IMG/VR virus record: IMGVR_UViG_3300009428_000100
Location: 1 to 21,085 of that record
Direction: 5' to 3' (one strand)
DNA length: 21,085 nt
From: a virus
Positions 19,710 through 21,085 of the stretch are shown one piece after another (the stretch's first letter is position 1; each line of letters starts with the position of its first letter). The notes below the pieces were generated by a model. The model had not been told where the DNA came from and did no database searches. It worked only from the letters and a program-made list of their open reading frames with translations. A program made the translations under genes and the position numbers.

Positions 19710-20689
19710 CGCAGCTGATCAAGCTCGGTATGCTCACGGACGACAAGTATGCCGAGCTCTTCCCCTCCTCCCGCTACACCTTGGCACGCATCACCCCGAC
19801 CTTTGGGCACTTCGCGCAGCTCTGGCTGGACAGCCGGCAGATCGTGTTCAACACCCGCCGCAACTACCTGCGAGTCCTCAATAAATACTGGATGCCTCAC
19901 TGGGCCACGAAGCGCCTGGACGAGATCCTTCCGGTAGATGTTCGGGTTCTGATGACCAAGATCGAATGGAACTCGGCAACCGACCGGAACGCCGCGGTAC
20001 AGGCAGCAAAGGCAATCTTCGAGGCGGCGACCAAAGACGGCATCATTGCCGAGAACCCGATGCGCTCAGTTGAGAAGGCCAGGGAGGCCGAGCGCGACAT
20101 TGACCCATTCACCCCGGCTGAGCGTGACGCCATCCTGGCCGACCTGTACGGGCGCCTGACGGGCATTCGCCGGAGTTACGCATCCTTCTTCAAGCTGGCG
20201 TTCTACACCGGGCTGCGGACAGGTGAGCAGCTTTCGTTGCGCTGGTCAGACGTGGACCTTCCCGCTCGGACGATTCGCATCCGGTCGACGCTCGAGAAAG
20301 GCAAGGCGCGGGACAACACGAAGACCAAGCGCATTCGCAAGGTGCTATTGGTGGATCAGGCCATCGAGGCGCTGGAAGAAATGGCCGAGCTCACTCGCGA
20401 CTGGAATGAGTTCGTGTTTGCGCCCACCAGCGGCGCGAAAGGCAACATCAGCAACGTGGTCAGCACGGCCTATCATCTGAAGCAGTCGATGAAGCGGCTG
20501 GGCATTCGCCCGCGTCGGCAGTACGATACGCGGCACACCTACGCAACGGTTTGCCTGTCGGCTGGTATCGCTCCGGCCTTCATTGCGCAGCAGCTTGGCA
20601 ACAGTATCGAAACGCTGCTGAAGCACTACGCCAAGTGGATCTCTTCCAGTGCCGACTGGGCCGAACTGGACAAGCTGAAAAACAGCTAA
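19550..20689 (+). CDS. int: Tyrosine recombinase integrase
   Basis: The 379-aa protein begins MGRKSVGLPQGVEIAGGSVR, an arm-binding N-terminal domain (DUF3596 type) to about residue 75, a core-binding domain (about 82-180) and the catalytic domain (about 187-379). Catalytic residues: R223 in GLRTGEQL, the TKTKR lysine near 260, R328 and H329 in YDTRHTYAT, and Y360 in LLKHYAKW. Y325 takes the place of the usual first His of HxxR, and LGN (349-351) replaces the usual LGH. It catalyses integration and, with Xis, excision. ATG 19550 has GGAGAGG upstream; longer starts in frame lie inside xis. Confidence 0.95.
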   Translation: MGRKSVGLPQGVEIAGGSVRIRFTWKKERRCETLPYPQTPKGFAAAAGLRAQVTQLIKLGMLTDDKYAELFPSSRYTLARITPTFGHFAQLWLDSRQIVFNTRRNYLRVLNKYWMPHWATKRLDEILPVDVRVLMTKIEWNSATDRNAAVQAAKAIFEAATKDGIIAENPMRSVEKAREAERDIDPFTPAERDAILADLYGRLTGIRRSYASFFKLAFYTGLRTGEQLSLRWSDVDLPARTIRIRSTLEKGKARDNTKTKRIRKVLLVDQAIEALEEMAELTRDWNEFVFAPTSGAKGNISNVVSTAYHLKQSMKRLGIRPRRQYDTRHTYATVCLSAGIAPAFIAQQLGNSIETLLKHYAKWISSSADWAELDKLKNS

Positions 20690-20690
20690 A

Positions 20691-20707
20691 TGGTACGAAA
20701 TTGGTAC
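20691..20707. repeat. Direct repeat, candidate integrase arm sites
   Basis: TGGTAC occurs at 20691-20696 and again at 20702-20707, 11 bp apart (one helical turn), directly after the int stop. Such paired repeats next to int are typical of arm-binding sites. The attachment core itself should lie a little further right, before 20821. Confidence 0.45.
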
Positions 20708-20716
20708 AGAGGCGAA

Positions 20717-20737
20717 GCGGCAAACCTTAAAAGCCGC
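20717..20737 (+). repeat. Weak hairpin after int
   Basis: GCGGC (20717-20721) and GCCGC (20733-20737) pair across an 11-nt A-rich loop. No U-tract follows, so not a clear terminator. It could belong to the att region. Confidence 0.3.
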
Positions 20738-20773
20738 ACAGCACTAGACGTACAGCGATTTCTTTGAACTTCG

Positions 20774-20792
20774 CGGTATAGTAAAAATACCG
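20774..20792. promoter_or_regulatory. Inverted repeat upstream of the TetR gene, likely operator
   Basis: CGGTAT-AGTAAAA-ATACCG is a perfect 6-bp dyad with a 7-bp AT-rich spacer, 28 bp before the TetR ATG. TetR-type regulators usually control their own promoter through such dyads. It may also overlap the phage/host junction. Confidence 0.5.
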
Positions 20793-20820
20793 AACTCACC
20801 AGTCTAGTATTAAAAACACC

Positions 20821-21085
20821 CATGACCGACAGCTCACCCGCACCGTCCGGCCCAGGCCGCCCAAAGGACCCCGCCAAGCGCGAGGCAATCCTCGCGGCTG
20901 CCCAAACCCTGTTTCTCGGCAATGGCTATGAAGGCAGCAGCATGGACGCCATCGCCGCCGAAGCCGGCGTGTCGAAGCTCACGCTGTACAGCCACTTCAA
21001 GGACAAGGAGGCGCTGTTCGGCGCAGCGGTAAAGGCAACCTGCGAAACGCGTCTGCCGCGCCGGCTGTTCGTGCTGGAGGATGGG
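20821..21085 (+). CDS. TetR/AcrR-family regulator, partial (host flank)
   Basis: Eighty-eight codons are visible, running off the right edge. After a Pro/Ser-rich start (MTDSSPAPSGPGRPKDPAKR) comes the TetR helix-turn-helix: EAILAAAQTLFLGNGYEGSS, MDAIAAEAGVSKLTLYSHF, KDKEALF. The family represses transcription and releases DNA on ligand binding; efflux pumps are frequent targets. The high GC and codon use suit the chromosome rather than the phage, marking the right flank. No clear ribosome site precedes the ATG. Confidence 0.93.

Larger units (their letters stand above)
1..20690. mobile_element. Lambda-like prophage, early half (immunity, replication, recombination, integration)
   Basis: Gene content and order mirror lambda: int and xis at the right edge, a recombination operon driven by P_L, a cI/cro switch with divergent promoters, then an O-like and DnaB-like replication pair followed by nin-region genes (NinB, Ref, RusA). 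No structural or lysis genes are in view, so the element continues past base 1. The right boundary must lie after the integrase stop (20689) and before the host TetR gene (20821); the exact att core cannot be fixed without the other end. Whether the phage is intact cannot be judged here, but no early gene looks broken. Confidence 0.93.

Noticed and set aside
1-21085. tRNA, rRNA, CRISPR array or insertion sequence
   Set aside because: No cloverleaf, rRNA-like stretch, repeat-spacer array or transposase was seen on either strand.

Overview
The window is most of the early half of a lambda-like temperate prophage, joined at its right end (after about base 20690) to bacterial chromosome. GC-rich DNA, Pseudomonas-type phage small genes and a TetR/AcrR-type host gene make a Pseudomonas-like host the best guess; that is inference, not proof. 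The left end runs on into unseen phage DNA (late genes, other att site).

Layout. Bases 1-6049 (minus strand) hold a tightly overlapped replication/recombination operon, read right to left: a lambda O-like initiator, DnaB-type helicase, a PD-(D/E)XK-like nuclease, small proteins, a TraR/DksA zinc finger, NinB, a small membrane protein, a Ref-family nuclease, a DUF3310 protein, RusA resolvase and a partial HTH protein. Bases 6059-8064 are the immunity region: an OOP-like antisense RNA candidate, two small proteins, Cro, three operators spaced exactly 24 bp apart, CI repressor (S24 type), a strong terminator, a 72-aa convergent gene, a palindrome-rich strip, and a second operator pair over a near-consensus sigma70 promoter (P_L).

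Bases 8065-20689 (plus strand) are the P_L operon: a structured ~260-nt leader with an rrn-like boxA, about ten small accessory proteins, a coiled-coil protein, then a recombination module (Sak4-type ATPase, SSB-like protein, DnaQ-like exonuclease) into which three HNH/AP2-type endonuclease genes have been inserted, more small genes, a DfrB-like (R67-type) dihydrofolate reductase, excisionase and integrase. Beyond the integrase lie candidate arm sites, the phage/host junction and the start of a host TetR-family gene.

How it works together: CI bound at O_R and O_L would silence both early operons. Induction (RecA-stimulated CI self-cleavage) releases leftward replication genes and rightward recombination/excision genes. 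Most striking are the dfrB-like gene under CI control, the complete lambda-style operator geometry with an operator motif readable by eye at both promoters, the OOP-like RNA, and the endonuclease genes nested in the Sak4-SSB-exonuclease module.
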